Notes under the pieces: generated by a model
Told to the model about the DNA's origin: nothing
The model's database searches: none
What the model saw: the letters and a program-made list of their open reading frames with translations, nothing else
Position numbers and translations under genes: made by a program
Assembly: GCA_027335515.1 (NCBI GenBank)
Contig: DAHWHT010000180.1
Span: forward strand, 1 to 7,807
DNA: 7,807 bases
Direction of reading: 5' to 3'
DNA from: Clostridia bacterium
Lineage (GTDB): Bacteria > Bacillota_E > RBS10-35 > JAJYVN01
Shown: piece by piece, positions 6,812 through 7,807 of the stretch
Layout of the letters: every line of letters begins with the position of its first letter
Numbering within the stretch: the stretch's first letter is position 1

Positions 6812-6900
6812 AGGCGGACTCCCTCCAGGACGCATCGTCCCGGCCATGATCCGACTGCAGGATAACCGGACCCGCAACCGTCCGCCAAGGGTGTCAACAC

Positions 6901-7584
6901 CTACGCGCCCCGACCGGTGTCGATACGGCTCTCCCGCAAGTACAGGAGCGTGGCGTGCACCCGCGGATGCATGCCCGTGCTTCGGCCCCCAACACCACAC
7001 TGCTGATACAAGAGATTGATCTGGTTTTCCACCGACTTCTCCGCCAGACCGAGCGTCTCAGCGATGGCGGCGTTCCCCAAACCCTGGGCGATCAGTCCGA
7101 GAATCTGGTACTGACGAGCGGTCAGGGTCGCCAGAAGCCCCCGCTGGTCTGGGCGCAGAGCGGAGACGACGGCAGGATCGAGAACGACATGTTGCTGGGC
7201 CGCACCATGGATGGCCCGCCGCAGCGTCTCCACGTCCTGCAACGACTTCTTGAGCAGGTACGACCATCCGGCTAGGCCCTGCACACCCAGCGTCGTCGCG
7301 AACGTGGGCTCCGAGTGGTTGGACAACAGCACAATGCCCATCGCGGGCAGGCGCCGACGCAGCATCAGTCCGAGTTGCACCCCGTTCAACGCGTCCCCGA
7401 ACTCCACGTCCAGGAGCGCCACGTCGGGCTGGAGATCCGGCCCGACCGCCAACGCTTCCCGGGGATCGGCGAAGGCCCCCACGACCGCCAGGCCTGAATC
7501 CCGCCCGAGCGCCACCTGCAGGAGGTCGCGGTAAAGCGCCTCGTCCTCCACTAGCAGGAGCCGCACTCGGCCGCCAGCGGTCAC
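6901..7584 (-). CDS. NarL/FixJ-family response regulator (receiver plus LuxR-type HTH)
   Basis: DNA-binding transcription regulator of a two-component system, 227 aa from the chosen GTG, usual for the family. The receiver begins 'VRLLLVEDEALYRDLL' (Glu13/Asp14). Phosphoacceptor Asp59 is in 'PDVALLDVEFGDALNGVQLG', the switch Ser88 is in 'IVLLSNHSEP', and Lys112 is in 'GWSYLLKKSL'. The LuxR-type HTH covers about residues 153-198: 'LTARQYQILGLIAQGLGNAA' followed by the recognition helix 'SVENQINLLYQQCGV'. The start is not certain. AGGTGG lies 11 nt before GTG 7584 and 8 nt before TTG 7587, and the frame stays open to GTG 7686, which has no better ribosome binding site. It is first of a two-gene minus-strand pair with the receiver-only gene. 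The repeat-rich upstream region suggests regulation, possibly autoregulation. The HisKA_3 kinase nearby belongs to the class that normally partners NarL-type regulators. Confidence 0.96.
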   Translation of the reverse strand: MTAGGRVRLLLVEDEALYRDLLQVALGRDSGLAVVGAFADPREALAVGPDLQPDVALLDVEFGDALNGVQLGLMLRRRLPAMGIVLLSNHSEPTFATTLGVQGLAGWSYLLKKSLQDVETLRRAIHGAAQQHVVLDPAVVSALRPDQRGLLATLTARQYQILGLIAQGLGNAAIAETLGLAEKSVENQINLLYQQCGVGGRSTGMHPRVHATLLYLRESRIDTGRGA

Positions 7585-7680
7585 CAAGTTCAAACCCACC
7601 TCGCCACTTTCCGGCACAGTACGACATCGCCTGGGAATTTCCCCCCGGAAACCCCGACGGGGCCCTAACCAAATATGGGA

Positions 7681-7719
7681 CGACACTCGATACAGCTATC
7701 GAGACTCGCGTCGAGACTC
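7681..7719. promoter_or_regulatory. Palindrome and direct-repeat cluster upstream of the NarL-type regulator
   Basis: This stretch, about 100 bp upstream of the regulator start, contains a perfect 7-bp inverted repeat, CTCGATA (7686-7692) and TATCGAG (7697-7703), with a 4-bp spacer. TCGAGACTC occurs at 7699-7707 and again at 7711-7719, 12 bp apart. A near copy, CGACACTC, is at 7681-7688. CTCG and CGAG (7705-7708 and 7712-7715) form a further short inverted repeat. The cluster is consistent with operator sites for a dimeric regulator, perhaps the adjacent NarL-type protein, and could serve a divergent gene as well. No clear -35/-10 pair was found. Confidence 0.4.
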
Positions 7720-7758
7720 ACAGCATTGCAGATGCTCCAGGGAGGGACCGACACAGCC

Positions 7759-7807
7759 ATGGATAGGCTGGACGCCCGGCTTCACCCATCCCCTCTCGGC
7801 TGGTTCC
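7759..7807 (+). CDS. Possible start of a divergent gene, truncated by the window edge
   Basis: ATG at 7759 opens a frame that stays open to the window end (MDRLDARLHPSPLGWF, 16 codons). GGAGGG lies upstream at 7741-7746, but the spacing to the ATG is about 12-13 nt, longer than ideal. An in-frame ATG at 7732 has no ribosome binding site. The fragment is too short to show coding bias or any family resemblance, so it is listed only as a candidate. Confidence 0.18.
   Translation, partial: MDRLDARLHPSPLGWF

Noticed and set aside
6890..6901. Minus-strand TTGACA inside the inverted repeat GGTGT-CA-ACACC at the end of the NarL-type gene, as a promoter for the receiver gene
   Set aside because: The only -10-like sequence downstream (TATCCT) is about 27 bp away, too far for a sigma-70 promoter; no hexamer at 16-18 bp fits.
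6812..7000. N-terminal extension of the receiver-only protein to an upstream GTG at 7000
   Set aside because: It would overlap the coding sequence of the NarL-type gene by about 100 bp and the added residues are not receiver-like; GTG 6811 has a good ribosome binding site at the domain start.
7652..7662. CCCC-GAC-GGGG hairpin upstream of the NarL-type regulator, as a terminator or attenuator
   Set aside because: The stem is only 4 bp with a 3-nt loop, and no T-tract or leader peptide is present; such hairpins are frequent by chance at this GC content.

Overview
This is a high-GC bacterial chromosome segment (roughly two thirds G+C by eye), with densely packed genes that often use GTG or TTG starts behind clear GGAGG-like ribosome binding sites. 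The protein styles would fit Chloroflexota or a high-GC, Thermaerobacter/Sulfobacillus-like Bacillota lineage. These are a NarL-type regulator with a 'GWSYLLKKSL' switch region, a GAF sensor kinase, a STAND-like ATPase with a C-terminal HTH, and tsaD next to recO. I cannot fix the taxon from the sequence alone. No mobile element, CRISPR array, tRNA or rRNA is visible, and no stretch over 300 bases lacks a gene.

Layout, left to right. The first 1.5 kb is housekeeping on the minus strand: the N-terminal part of recO (cut by the window edge) and, just upstream of it, complete tsaD. Next, also on the minus strand, come a GT4-like glycosyltransferase (1693-2754) and a 668-residue multidomain regulator-like protein (2847-4853). 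That protein combines a P-loop STAND-type ATPase, a GNAT-like region and a terminal helix-turn-helix. A 266-bp divergent intergenic region separates it from a plus-strand soluble GAF/HisKA_3 sensor histidine kinase (5120-6334). Two minus-strand response regulators converge on the kinase: a NarL/LuxR-type DNA-binding regulator (6901-7584) and a receiver-only protein downstream of it (6446-6811). The last 223 bp upstream of the NarL-type gene hold palindromic and direct repeats that look like an operator/promoter region, and possibly the first codons of a divergent gene.

Reading of the system. The right 5 kb looks like a signalling island beside tRNA-modification and DNA-repair genes. A cytoplasmic GAF kinase probably phosphorylates one or both response regulators. 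The single-domain receiver may act as a phosphate sink, a competitor, or a protein-interaction output. The ATPase/GNAT/HTH protein is a plausible second, nucleotide-dependent transcriptional switch sharing the kinase's upstream region. The kinase-regulator wiring and the link to the ATPase are inferences from gene order. The least ordinary items are the ATPase/GNAT-like/HTH architecture and the repeat-rich upstream regions at 5035-5076 and 7681-7719.
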